Source: an uncultured Bacteroidales bacterium
GTDB taxonomy: Bacteria; Bacteroidota; Bacteroidia; Bacteroidales; Bacteroidaceae
Assembly: GCA_902779165.1 (NCBI GenBank)
Contig: CACZAN010000038.1
Span: forward strand, 1 to 34,395
DNA: 34,395 nucleotides
Direction: 5' to 3'
A program made the position numbers and the translations under genes. This document shows positions 26,571 through 33,981 of the stretch, one piece after another. Numbering within the stretch: position 1 is the stretch's first letter; every line of letters starts with the position of its first letter. The notes under the pieces are model-generated. The model saw only the letters and a program-made list of their open reading frames with translations, was not told the origin of the DNA and did not search any database.

Positions 26571-28982
26571 ATGAAAAAATTTCTGCCTTTTATCACTATA
26601 GCAGCCCTCCTCACCTCCTGCACCCTCTCCATGGAGGATTGGGCCGTTCCCGAGGAGCAGAAAGGTTTCGAGGAAGCCGAAATCGTCGAGAATGAGTTCG
26701 GCACCATGACCTATCAGTTCAAGGACGGCGTGCGATCCATCACGGAGAACATCCAGGAGTACATCGTAGAGGTGGAGGACGACAGCATCATCTACTTCAT
26801 GGACAATACGCCCAGTGAGTGGCTGCCACGTGTCGGCGACAAGGTTGCGGCGATGTGCTCGCCCGTCATCCCCTTCGGCCTGAATCACAAGGTCATTGAT
26901 GTGCGGGATGTAGGAGGCATATATAAAGTTACCTGCACCAAAGCCACGCGAAGCGAGATATACGAAAAACTGGTTATAGACTTGGATTATGAAGTGGCTA
27001 CCCCGGATGTTCCGATGTATGACAGCCTGTACTTAGACAGCCTGGGTATCAAGGGTGAGGATCTCGTCATCGAGGACTTGTCCTTGCTGGAGGATTACTA
27101 TGGTACGGAAAGCATGGCCAAGGCCAACAAGCCGCGACGCGCCTACAAGAAGAACGCCGCCTGGAAGAGGACCAGAGCGGCCCTGGAGTTACCAAATGAG
27201 ATTCTGGCCACACGCGGCGAGAAGTCGTCCGACTCCGTCATGCACTGGCACCTGGCGAAGCTTACCTTCACGGAACGAAAAACGGGTCTGAAAATCGCCC
27301 TTGATGGAGAATTGGAAAAGCACAGCGTGCAGCGTATCGTCTACAAGGAAGACAAGGAAAAGGATTACAAAAAGCAAGTGACGACGGACAAGTCCTACGA
27401 CATTTGGAAAGCGTCCGCCACCCTCACAAAAGGCAAGGATGCCTTTGATGCCCATGATGACCAGACAGCCAAATCATTAAAAGAACTCAAGCAAGCACTG
27501 AAAAATCTGGCTCCATCGAAGCCAGCTGGCAAGAAGACGATGGTGGGCGGCAAGATTTTGTGCCCCATACCGGCAATGCCGGCCATCAGCCTCGCCATCA
27601 ACCTTGAAGGCAATGTGTCCTTCGAGGGAGCCATTTGTATAGACGCCACCATCAAGCATTACCATCCACAGACAGAATCCGCCTATGAGTATAAGGATGG
27701 TGAGGAAATCTACCATCCTACCAAAACGATCAAGGAGGGGTATGTCACGGTGGATGACTACAAAGCCTACGGTTCACTGACGCTGTCGGCGCAGGTCCGA
27801 GCCGGTGTAGGTGTTGAGATAACCGGAACAGGCATCGGAGGAGACATCGGCGTAGGCATCACGGCGAAGCTCACAGCCAAGTCGCCGTTCTTGGATGTTC
27901 AGCAGCTGATAGACGATGAGACGATGACGCTCATTGATGACAATCCCCACATCACGGTTGAATCCTATTTCTTCGTGGATGCCAGCATCTACTTTTCACC
28001 AGGAGGATTTGAAGTTTTCAAGGCCGCTCATACACTAGTGCAGAAAAATCTCTTCAAGGAGACTTTGTACCCTCTTCCCAAGGTTGACAAGAAAAAAACT
28101 TCGTTCACCTACAAGATTATGGATGAAGACGAGAACTTAACGCGCAACAACCGCTACACCATCTTGACGGAGTTCAGCAATCTGTGGGTGCTCGGTCTGC
28201 CATCGGAACGATGTTATCCACGCTTGCGTATGTATGTGGGGGGCTATGAAGGAGAATGCACTTCACTGCCCGAAGACGATCGTAAAGGCAATGAACGCAA
28301 TGTGGAAAAAGGGACCAGCTATCAATACACACGCTATTTTGAGACCGGCAAGTACGACAAGATCATCTGCGTACCCAGCATCTATGATGCCGTTCACCAC
28401 CACTACTACGAATTCCGCGAAAGCGCCATGACTTTTGGCACCGCAAAACCATCCTTCACCTACGTGAAGCAGAAGTCGCGCGTCAGCCTTTCCATCAACA
28501 AGTATTTTGAAAAAGAGGGGCTCGACGACGAGGACGTACAGAAGGACTTCCTCAAGGAATACGGATTAGACAAGTTGCCCGCCTGGATGAAGAACCTGAA
28601 CAACTGGTACTTCCACGAACATGCCCTCGCCCTTGATATCAAGAACCTGGGAATGGTCGATCACTGGGGCGTGAAAGTGCGCATTGAGACCTCGAGTGAC
28701 ACCAACAATGGCACGAAACTGATAGAGAGTGAAATCAATATAAGCAAGAGAAACACGTACATGAAAGCCGGCAAGAAGACCCTTGTCTTCAGCTTCGTCA
28801 CCAACTGGTCCAAAGGCCACGAGATCAAAGTCACGCCCTACACCGTGGACTCTCAAGGTAATAAGACCTACTACGAGAAGACTTTCGGCCCTTATACGAT
28901 TTCGGAAGATACCTACAGATCCACTTGGAATTGGAATGAGTGGCCGGGAGCCATGATTCAGGCCGACGTGTTTGCGAATTGA
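26571..28982 (+). CDS. Large lipoprotein of unknown function, last gene of the surface cluster
   Basis: This is an 803-residue lipoprotein with lipobox LLTSC, lipidated at C17, followed by TLSMEDW (acidic, surface-export-like). I do not recognise the family. Residues about 20-160 are strand-rich. Residues about 175-210 are very basic (KANKPRRAYKKNAAWKR), a possible linker or cleavage site. Residues about 330-440 contain a glycine-rich stretch (VRAGVGVEITGTGIGGDIGV) that recalls similar glycine-rich strands in the middle of the giant protein. The last 110 residues resemble a CARDB-like beta-sandwich (LALDIKNLGMVDHWGVKVRI), a tentative call. It starts 48 nt after the preceding lipoprotein, and a strong hairpin follows it at 29041. 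Confidence 0.8.
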   Translation: MKKFLPFITIAALLTSCTLSMEDWAVPEEQKGFEEAEIVENEFGTMTYQFKDGVRSITENIQEYIVEVEDDSIIYFMDNTPSEWLPRVGDKVAAMCSPVIPFGLNHKVIDVRDVGGIYKVTCTKATRSEIYEKLVIDLDYEVATPDVPMYDSLYLDSLGIKGEDLVIEDLSLLEDYYGTESMAKANKPRRAYKKNAAWKRTRAALELPNEILATRGEKSSDSVMHWHLAKLTFTERKTGLKIALDGELEKHSVQRIVYKEDKEKDYKKQVTTDKSYDIWKASATLTKGKDAFDAHDDQTAKSLKELKQALKNLAPSKPAGKKTMVGGKILCPIPAMPAISLAINLEGNVSFEGAICIDATIKHYHPQTESAYEYKDGEEIYHPTKTIKEGYVTVDDYKAYGSLTLSAQVRAGVGVEITGTGIGGDIGVGITAKLTAKSPFLDVQQLIDDETMTLIDDNPHITVESYFFVDASIYFSPGGFEVFKAAHTLVQKNLFKETLYPLPKVDKKKTSFTYKIMDEDENLTRNNRYTILTEFSNLWVLGLPSERCYPRLRMYVGGYEGECTSLPEDDRKGNERNVEKGTSYQYTRYFETGKYDKIICVPSIYDAVHHHYYEFRESAMTFGTAKPSFTYVKQKSRVSLSINKYFEKEGLDDEDVQKDFLKEYGLDKLPAWMKNLNNWYFHEHALALDIKNLGMVDHWGVKVRIETSSDTNNGTKLIESEINISKRNTYMKAGKKTLVFSFVTNWSKGHEIKVTPYTVDSQGNKTYYEKTFGPYTISEDTYRSTWNWNEWPGAMIQADVFAN

Positions 28983-29040
28983 ACCATGTAGCCCATAAAT
29001 ACTACAAATAAAATAAGTAAAGCCAAATTTCCCTCAGGCT

Positions 29041-29086
29041 GGAGGGGAGGATGCGGAGGTCACACCTTCAGCGCCTCCCCTCTTTT
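29041..29086 (+). terminator. Terminator of the surface operon
   Basis: GAGGGGAGG at 29042-29050 pairs perfectly with CCTCCCCTC at 29074-29082. A small inner stem (GGAGGT...ACCTT) lies in the loop, and the right arm is followed by TTTT. It is 59 nt past the stop of the last lipoprotein gene. Confidence 0.7.
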
Positions 29087-29109
29087 CGTAAGTGTACAGG
29101 AACGAATGC

Positions 29110-29221
29110 CGCAAGCGGCTGGGACGGATTCTGGAATCAATCCCACATGAAGGTGTTTGCCGATTTTGCCGATGGCAGGTACGATGGGCGAATACAAAAG
29201 TACCAGCAGGGGGCAAGGTGA
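29110..29221 (+). pseudogene. 3' end fragment of an unidentified gene (copy 1)
   Basis: The frame ending at the TGA 29219-29221 reads ...FADFADGRYDGRIQKYQQGAR. The same ending occurs at 30403. Most differences between the copies across ADGRYDGRIQK fall at third codon positions, so this was a real coding frame on the plus strand. Nothing convincing precedes it, so it is a remnant. I do not recognise the parent gene. Confidence 0.55.
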
Positions 29222-29251
29222 CGAAGATAATTCCTCGTAGAGGAGATACAA

Positions 29252-29287
29252 GCAGGGGGAGCATCCCCAAATGACAACTCCCCCTGC
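29252..29287. terminator. Perfect 10-bp hairpin between converging remnants
   Basis: GCAGGGGGAG at 29252-29261 pairs with CTCCCCCTGC at 29278-29287 around a 16-nt loop. It sits between the end of the plus-strand remnant and the stop of the minus-strand remnant at 29302, where a two-way terminator is expected. There is no long T tract. Confidence 0.5.
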
Positions 29288-29301
29288 ATACGTTTGACTT
29301 A

Positions 29302-29452
29302 TTACTTCTTGATCGTAAACTCCACCTTTTGTATTCCGCGTTTGTAAACATTGCAGAGGATGAGGGCGTAGCGCAGCATTTCGCCCTGTTTCATCGATTG
29401 CAAGACGTGGGCCATCTCGCTCTCGGTCAGTATGTTCTTGAACACCAACCTT
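29302..29452 (-). pseudogene. C-terminal fragment duplicated from the gene at 33981-34395
   Basis: The reading frame encodes FKNILTESEMAHVLQSMKQG and on to ...QKVEFTIKK, nearly identical to the last 46 residues of the partial gene at the window's right end. Upstream of about 29452 the similarity stops abruptly. The frame runs on only to a start at 29499 with unrelated residues. It is a truncated copy, probably not functional. The family is not recognised. Confidence 0.65.
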
Positions 29453-29550
29453 TTTCTTCTCGGGAAATATTTTGGCGAAATTTCTATAGCAAGAATCAAA
29501 AAGTCAACGCTTACTTATGTAGTTCTATGTTATGTCCTATCCTGCTCATG

Positions 29551-30150
29551 TTATTTTAACAAGTTTCTATTATCATCGTTCTCCAGCACACGCATCTGAT
29601 TGATGGCAATCTGATTGAGCCGAACAAGTCGGTCGCCCTGTGGCACTCCCTCATCAATGAGAACTGCATTGATGTTCTCCATATTCAGTTCATTGATGGA
29701 GGCATAATCACGGATGTTTCCTTTTAGTTCAGGATGGGCTTCACGCCATTGCTTGGCCGTCTGTCCAAACATGGCCACATTGAGCACGTCTGCTTCCTCT
29801 GCATAGATGATGCTGGCCTGTGCTGCCGTCACCACTTCAGGGATTAGGTTCTGCTTGATAGCGTCCGTGTGAATGCGATAGTTATTTTTTGAGAGTTCAC
29901 GTTTAGCCGTCCAACCTAGCTGTTTCAGCTCTTCATCTTTCAGACGTTGGAACTCTCGTATCAGATAGACTTTGAACTCTGGACTTATCCACATAGCGAA
30001 CTCAAAGGCAATGTCCTTGTGGGCGTAAGTGCCACCATAACGCCCTGCCTTTGAGATAATACCGATGGCATTAGTCTTCTCTGTCCACTCTTTGGCAAAA
30101 TTCGGATTCATCAACCGCTCCCAGATTCCAAGGAACTCTATGGTGTTGCG
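29551..30150 (-). pseudogene. Decayed KilA-N domain gene (N-terminally truncated)
   Basis: KilA-N proteins are phage- and mobile-element-related DNA-binding proteins, common in Bacteroidales. This frame begins inside the domain at RNTIEFLGIWERLMNPNF. It then jumps to AKEWTEKTNAIGIISKAGRYGGTYAHKDIAFEFAMWISPEF..., missing about 25 residues that family members have between these blocks (the VEFDGIKSEAG region). A further small gap appears near the end at ASINEL/NMENINAV. The frame can be extended to an ATG at 30207, but those 19 residues are antisense to another remnant and look spurious. The normal first 45 or so residues are absent. A related fragment is at 33661-33788. Translation of a short product cannot be excluded. 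Confidence 0.75.
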
Positions 30151-30152
30151 TG

Positions 30153-30403
30153 GTCGAGGCGGCAAGCATGGTGACATCTTCTGGGACAACGAGTCATACG
30201 CCATCAAGCACTACCTGAAGATGTTTTCCGAACTTGCCAGTGCCACTTTGAAGCAGGTGGCAGACTGGTTTGTCTGGCTGGCTAGCACCTTGGGCAAATT
30301 CAATGTTAACGAACTCAGACGTGCCGACCATGAAGTCCACGACATTGCCGATGGCAGATACGATGGGCGCATACAGAAGTTCCAGCAAGGACTTACGAGA
30401 TAG
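30153..30403 (+). pseudogene. 3' end fragment of an unidentified gene (copy 2)
   Basis: The frame reads from about GGKHGDIFWDNESYAIKH to the TAG at 30403 with the ending DIADGRYDGRIQKFQQGLTR, related to the fragment ending at 29221. The 5' part is lost at the junction with the KilA-N remnant on the opposite strand. The ORF can be opened upstream only by reading antisense to that remnant. I do not recognise the family. Confidence 0.5.
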
Positions 30404-30420
30404 GTTAATGTCACAAAGAC

Positions 30421-30457
30421 CCTCCCCGTTACTTGCAGTAGCAAGCAAACGGAGAGG
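30421..30457. terminator. Hairpin between converging genes
   Basis: CCTCCCCGTT at 30421-30430 pairs with AACGGAGAGG at 30448-30457 with one mismatch, and the loop contains its own TTGC-AGTA-GCAA stem. It lies between the plus-strand remnant ending at 30403 and the anti-sigma stop at 30485, so it could end transcripts from both sides. Confidence 0.55.
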
Positions 30458-30484
30458 TATGCTTATTGGTACTGGTGCAATTAA

Positions 30485-31768
30485 CTATAGCCCACCATCA
30501 GCTACCCAGATATGCTTTTCGTTGTCGTTTCTGATAGCGATGTGCTTCTGCTCTTGTTTCCCATCGGGATGCGACAAGGTGTAGAACACATAGGTGCCAA
30601 CATAATCGCCATCGCGACGTTCTTTGAATTCTGAGACTTTACATCCTTTCATTTTCTCGCTCAGCGCGGGGAGTACGCTCTTGTAATTTACAAGTGCTTC
30701 ACAGGCTTGGCTGTTGTCGGCGCTGATGATGGCTTGGAGTATGCGCTGGGCGGCTTGTGTAGCAGTCTCATTTTGGAGTTTGCTGAGTCTGTCATCGGCT
30801 GTCGAAGATGTCATTTCTGTTACATCCGTCCATTGAGTGTCTGGGATTTGAATGAGATTGGCACGACTCATCATGACGTTATATTGGATATTATCGATAT
30901 GAAGCAGGAGGGTCTTCTGGCCATCATTGACAACCCAGAGCTTGACAAAGCGCAGCAGCCCGTCGTTTTTTGTGAATACATTCTCCACTTCCACCTCACA
31001 ATCCCCCATCTTGCCAGTCTCAAGCAGTTGTTGCAGGTCGCTGTTTTTCTCTGTTCCCTTGAATGTCAAGGTGATGGTTGAATCACTTTCTGTGCGTATC
31101 ACTTCGTTCTTCTTGGAAAAATCGATGGCAGATTTCTGCATAGTCAGCAGACGCTCGGGGTAGAGCAGGTTGATAAAGTATTCTAGGAAATTGGCAGCAC
31201 GAGGCCCTTTTACGTAGAACGCGTTAGGAACCCACATATATTGGTCCTGGCCGTCGAATACGATAACACGCCCATTCTGCTTCTCTACACGATAGAACAC
31301 GCTGTCATTCTGTCTCAGGAGTCCGATGTCTATTCTCACGAAGTCGGCTTTTGGGTCGAAATAAGCAAAGTTGTCATTGGACGTTGTGCGGGCATAGACA
31401 GCCATTTGGAAACTGCCCACATTCTGCACACTTTTAATCCACTGCTCAAAGAGTTGGCCGCGTGGAGTCTCGGCCACAGCGGATGTGGAGAAAAGGTGGC
31501 TCCAACCGATAAAGAATCCCAGGAGGAACACTGCGGCGGCAGCGATGGGGCGCCAGAGATGGTGCTGCTTGCAGACTGGTCTGCTGATAGATGGTTGGGC
31601 AGATGTCTCCTGTGGTTGTAAGGCATTAAACGCTTCGGCCAGTTCTTCATAATAGGCCTTACATTCGGGACACTCAGCCATGTGTGCCTTACATTCTGCC
31701 TGCGTCTGCATGTCGATTGTGGTATCAAAAAGGTCAACCACCTTATCTTTAAATTCCTTGCAATTCAT
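30485..31768 (-). CDS. Membrane-bound anti-sigma factor with LolA-like periplasmic region
   Basis: This is a 427-residue protein using the ATG at 31768. A TTG two codons upstream is possible but weaker. The cytoplasmic N-terminus is a zinc-binding anti-sigma domain with ligands C3, H29, C33 and C36 (HMAECPEC). A single membrane helix follows at about 74-94 (AAAAVFLLGFFIGW). The periplasmic part at about 105-300 resembles LolA/DUF2092-type lipoprotein-carrier folds (FEQWIKSVQNVGSFQM ... FDGQDQYMWVPN). The last 100 residues form another small domain ending in HPDGKQEQKHIAIRN...VADGG. It begins about 20 nt after the sigma factor stop, the usual sigma/anti-sigma pair arrangement, and would hold the sigma factor inactive at the membrane. 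The extended periplasmic region could be the sensor for envelope or lipoprotein stress, by inference. Confidence 0.85.
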   Translation of the reverse strand: MNCKEFKDKVVDLFDTTIDMQTQAECKAHMAECPECKAYYEELAEAFNALQPQETSAQPSISRPVCKQHHLWRPIAAAAVFLLGFFIGWSHLFSTSAVAETPRGQLFEQWIKSVQNVGSFQMAVYARTTSNDNFAYFDPKADFVRIDIGLLRQNDSVFYRVEKQNGRVIVFDGQDQYMWVPNAFYVKGPRAANFLEYFINLLYPERLLTMQKSAIDFSKKNEVIRTESDSTITLTFKGTEKNSDLQQLLETGKMGDCEVEVENVFTKNDGLLRFVKLWVVNDGQKTLLLHIDNIQYNVMMSRANLIQIPDTQWTDVTEMTSSTADDRLSKLQNETATQAAQRILQAIISADNSQACEALVNYKSVLPALSEKMKGCKVSEFKERRDGDYVGTYVFYTLSHPDGKQEQKHIAIRNDNEKHIWVADGGL

Positions 31769-31788
31769 AGTCAATGTACTTTTTAATG

Positions 31789-32301
31789 TTAATGATTCGT
31801 TTGTTTCATTGCCTTGCGGATTTTCTCCAGTCCGTAGAGAAAACGAGATTTCACCGTGGGCAGGGGTAGAGAAAGAATCTCGGCTACATCAGCAAAGCTG
31901 TTATTTCCATAGATTCGAAGACGTATGACCTCGGCCTGTTCCTCTGGGATTTCCACAAGTAGCTTGGCAATTCGTTGGTAGTCCGATTCGTCGTTTTCCG
32001 TTGGGAGATCTGCTATGTCAAGGCGAGCGTCCAAGGGTATTGTCCTGAGTTTTCCCAACGCAGTAAGTCGTGAGGAACACAAGTTAGAGAGTACACGAAA
32101 GATATAGTTGCGCCAGTCTCTCACTTCAACGCTCTTCTCATCAGAGAATTTTGAGCTGATTTTAAGGAAGGCATCTTGCAGCGCATCTTTCGCATCGTCC
32201 GTATCACCAAGGCGGTAGCACGCATACCTCATCAAGTGCGGTTGCTCCTGTTGAAAGTGTTCAGCGAGTTCTTTCATTTTGATGTCGTTTTCTGTATTCA
32301 T
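31789..32301 (-). CDS. ECF-family RNA polymerase sigma factor
   Basis: This is a protein of about 170 residues from the ATG at 32301. An ATG at 32325 would add 8 residues. Region 2 is clear: LMRYACYRLGDTDDAKDALQ followed by DAFLKISSKF. Region 4 follows: IPEEQAEVIRLRIYGNNSFA, then DVAEILSLPLPTVKSRFLYG and LEKIRKAMK, the helix-turn-helix that reads the -35 element. The length and lack of region 1 and 3 are typical of ECF sigma factors. It precedes its anti-sigma gene with a gap of about 20 nt. ECF factors often autoregulate, but I see no clear consensus promoter in the short gap upstream (32326-32386). Whether it controls anything else in the window is unknown. Confidence 0.92.
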   Translation of the reverse strand: MNTENDIKMKELAEHFQQEQPHLMRYACYRLGDTDDAKDALQDAFLKISSKFSDEKSVEVRDWRNYIFRVLSNLCSSRLTALGKLRTIPLDARLDIADLPTENDESDYQRIAKLLVEIPEEQAEVIRLRIYGNNSFADVAEILSLPLPTVKSRFLYGLEKIRKAMKQTNH

Positions 32302-32386
32302 TATCTTTACGTTTTTGAGATGCATCTGACATAAAGACTCTAAAAGTCCGAAAAAGATTTAAATGAAAGACATTTTTTCAAAAGAA

Positions 32387-32419
32387 GGGCGAGAATGTAC
32401 ACAATTTCCATCCTCGCCC
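32387..32419 (-). terminator. Terminator of the Abi gene
   Basis: An 11-bp inverted repeat with one mismatch (GGGCGAGAATG at 32387-32397 and CATCCTCGCCC at 32409-32419) lies 18 nt beyond the Abi stop on the minus strand and is followed in that direction by TTCTTTTG. This fits a rho-independent terminator that also insulates the sigma operon. Confidence 0.6.
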
Positions 32420-32436
32420 ACCTCGTGGTATTCTAT

Positions 32437-33275
32437 CTATTGCCACAACGGTTCATTCTCCCACCCACGGGGAAAACCCATCATGGAGGGCTGCACCATT
32501 GGGTATCTGCTCAAGAGCAATCTGAAGTCCTGAACGAAGGTGTTCTGGGGATTGATGCTGTTGAGCCAATAGGCAATGCAGCAAAGTTGCGGATAGAGAC
32601 GGTCGATGGGGAAATTGAGATTTCTTATCCATCGCGGGCATGGTGGGCACAATAGTTACGGACGATGGTGAGACTTTCCAACCAACTGCGAAGATATTCA
32701 TGCTGGGGCATGTCAAAATCGCGAGCCACACGCTTCATGAGATTGAAGTCGTTCATATTGTTGTAGAGCTTGGAGAGGGTGCCGAATGAGGCAACTTCAA
32801 GCGTCTTCCATGATGGAGGGAATTCGGGTGAGTCGTATTTCCTGAAGTGTTCCAGAATGAACTCGTCACGGCAGCGGCTTAGCTCTGTACGCAGAGATTC
32901 CAGATTCTTATTGTAGCGGTATTCATTGGCTGCAAGCGAGGAGTCCATAAACCAGAATGAGCCGTAGGTCATGGCAAAATGCTGGTTAATCTTGGTCCTC
33001 GATGCAATCTCAATATGTTGGAGAGCATTGAACACCAAAGAGCGCAGTTCGCTGTCAAAGTTGTAAAGTGTCAGAACAGATGAGAATCTGCTTCCGTTTC
33101 GAAAACGGTGTATGCGGCTGTTCTCCTCCATCACTCGCCAATAACTGGCAAGACGGAAATAGCTGATGTGGTTGAGGACGGCTATAGCCTGTTCCTCATC
33201 TTCAAAAATAAGCCCTCGCTGTTTCAGTATGTTTAACTGTTCAGCGAGGGTGATGGGCTGCTTTGTATATTCCAT
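32437..33275 (-). pseudogene. Abi_2 / HEPN family abortive-infection gene with one frameshift
   Basis: The first 214 residues match the Abi_2 (AbiD/AbiF-like) family: start PITLAEQLNILKQRGL, then FRLASYWRVME, ALQHIEIASRTKINQHFA, and the HEPN-type motif RNYCAHHAR (R206, H211) near the end. The frame then hits a stop after two wrong residues (DG). The neighbouring frame continues the family sequence at once: WIRNLNFPIDRLYPQLCCIA through to ENEPLWQ at 32437. One missing base near 32642 explains both, and its repair would give about 279 residues, the normal family length. Such genes are putative RNases that block phage growth. The truncated form keeps the HEPN motif, so residual activity is possible. 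A good promoter lies upstream at 33343-33374. Confidence 0.85.
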
Positions 33276-33342
33276 ATTAAAAGAAACGTCCCACCCTGGT
33301 CCGCTGGTCTTGCGACGAGAAGCGTGGTGGGATTTGTTGGTG

Positions 33343-33374
33343 CAAAGGTACAGCTTTTATTTGGAATAGCCAAA
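33343..33374 (-). promoter_or_regulatory. Promoter of the Abi gene
   Basis: On the minus strand TTTG (33374-33371) is followed after 20 nt by TACCTTTG (33350-33343), matching the TTTG/TAnnTTTG Bacteroidetes consensus. The resulting leader of about 60 nt contains an inverted repeat (CCCACC near 33292, GGTGGG near 33326) that could form a hairpin just ahead of the start codon. Confidence 0.7.
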
Positions 33375-33433
33375 CTTTTTCAAAGAAAAGAATAAATTTG
33401 GCCGAAGAAATCGTCATTTTGCCTCAAAGTGCC

Positions 33434-33502
33434 ATCTCAACCTTTCTTTTCCCTACCTTTATGAATCAATTTGCACCAAAGATTATCTGTCTGGCGACAC
33501 AT
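33434..33502. repeat. Direct repeat, copy 1
   Basis: The segment TTTCCCTACCTTT to CTGTCTGGCGACACAT recurs at 33912-33981 with only a few mismatches over about 65 nt. Weaker similarity extends a further 30 nt to the left in both copies. It has no coding content. Confidence 0.7.
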
Positions 33503-33660
33503 AAACATTGGTACGATTGAAAATCAAAATTCCGCATCCTTAGTTCGACTTTGAATTATTAACCGCCGTTGAATCCCAGACACTTAGAGTGCCCAAGATA
33601 CAATAGCGGTACAAGAACCTTGCTTTTAGCCGATTTTTGAGTCATCAACGAAGCAGGGCC
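33503..33660. other. Intergenic stretch with no gene seen
   Basis: There is no plausible coding frame. Only a 7-bp inverted repeat (GCAGGGC near 33652 with GCCCTGC near 33674) is visible at the border with the KilA-N remnant. Confidence 0.4.
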
Positions 33661-33788
33661 ACGGAAACGGTTCAGCCCTGCCTGAGATTTAATTATGTCG
33701 AATTCGGCACAATTAAAATTCGGATTCATCAACCGCTCCCATATTCCAAGGAACTCAATGGTATATTCTGTACTGTTATCTTTGCCAT
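33661..33788 (-). pseudogene. Second KilA-N gene remnant with internal deletion
   Basis: On the minus strand an ATG at 33788 opens MAKITVQN, which looks like a normal KilA-N protein start. After the eighth codon the sequence jumps to another frame that reads TIEFLGIWERLMNPNFNCAE and FDIIKSQAGLNRF, conserved KilA-N sequence. About 35 codons normally between these blocks are missing. The family similarity ends near 33661. The block shared with 29551-30150 (33716-33763 against about 30098-30145) is nearly identical, but this copy retains the region deleted there and lacks the rest. Confidence 0.7.
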
Positions 33789-33911
33789 ATCGTCTGCTGT
33801 TTTTACAAACTTTACGATGCGAAGTTACAACTTTTCCACCAATTACAGATAACTTGCCATATTAAATAAGGTGAAGGAGGCGTTTTTTACCTCATTTTTG
33901 GCATCAAGACG

Positions 33912-33981
33912 TCACGTTCACCTTTCCTTTCCCTACCTTTTGAATCAATTTGAACCAAAGATTACCTGTCTGGCGACACAT
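33912..33981. repeat. Direct repeat, copy 2
   Basis: This matches 33434-33502. It ends directly at the stop codon of the minus-strand gene beginning beyond the window. The two copies enclose the KilA-N remnant. Confidence 0.7.

Noticed and set aside
4509-28982. Polysaccharide utilisation locus
   Set aside because: A hybrid regulator is present, but there is no SusC-type TonB-dependent receptor, SusD homologue or carbohydrate-active enzyme.
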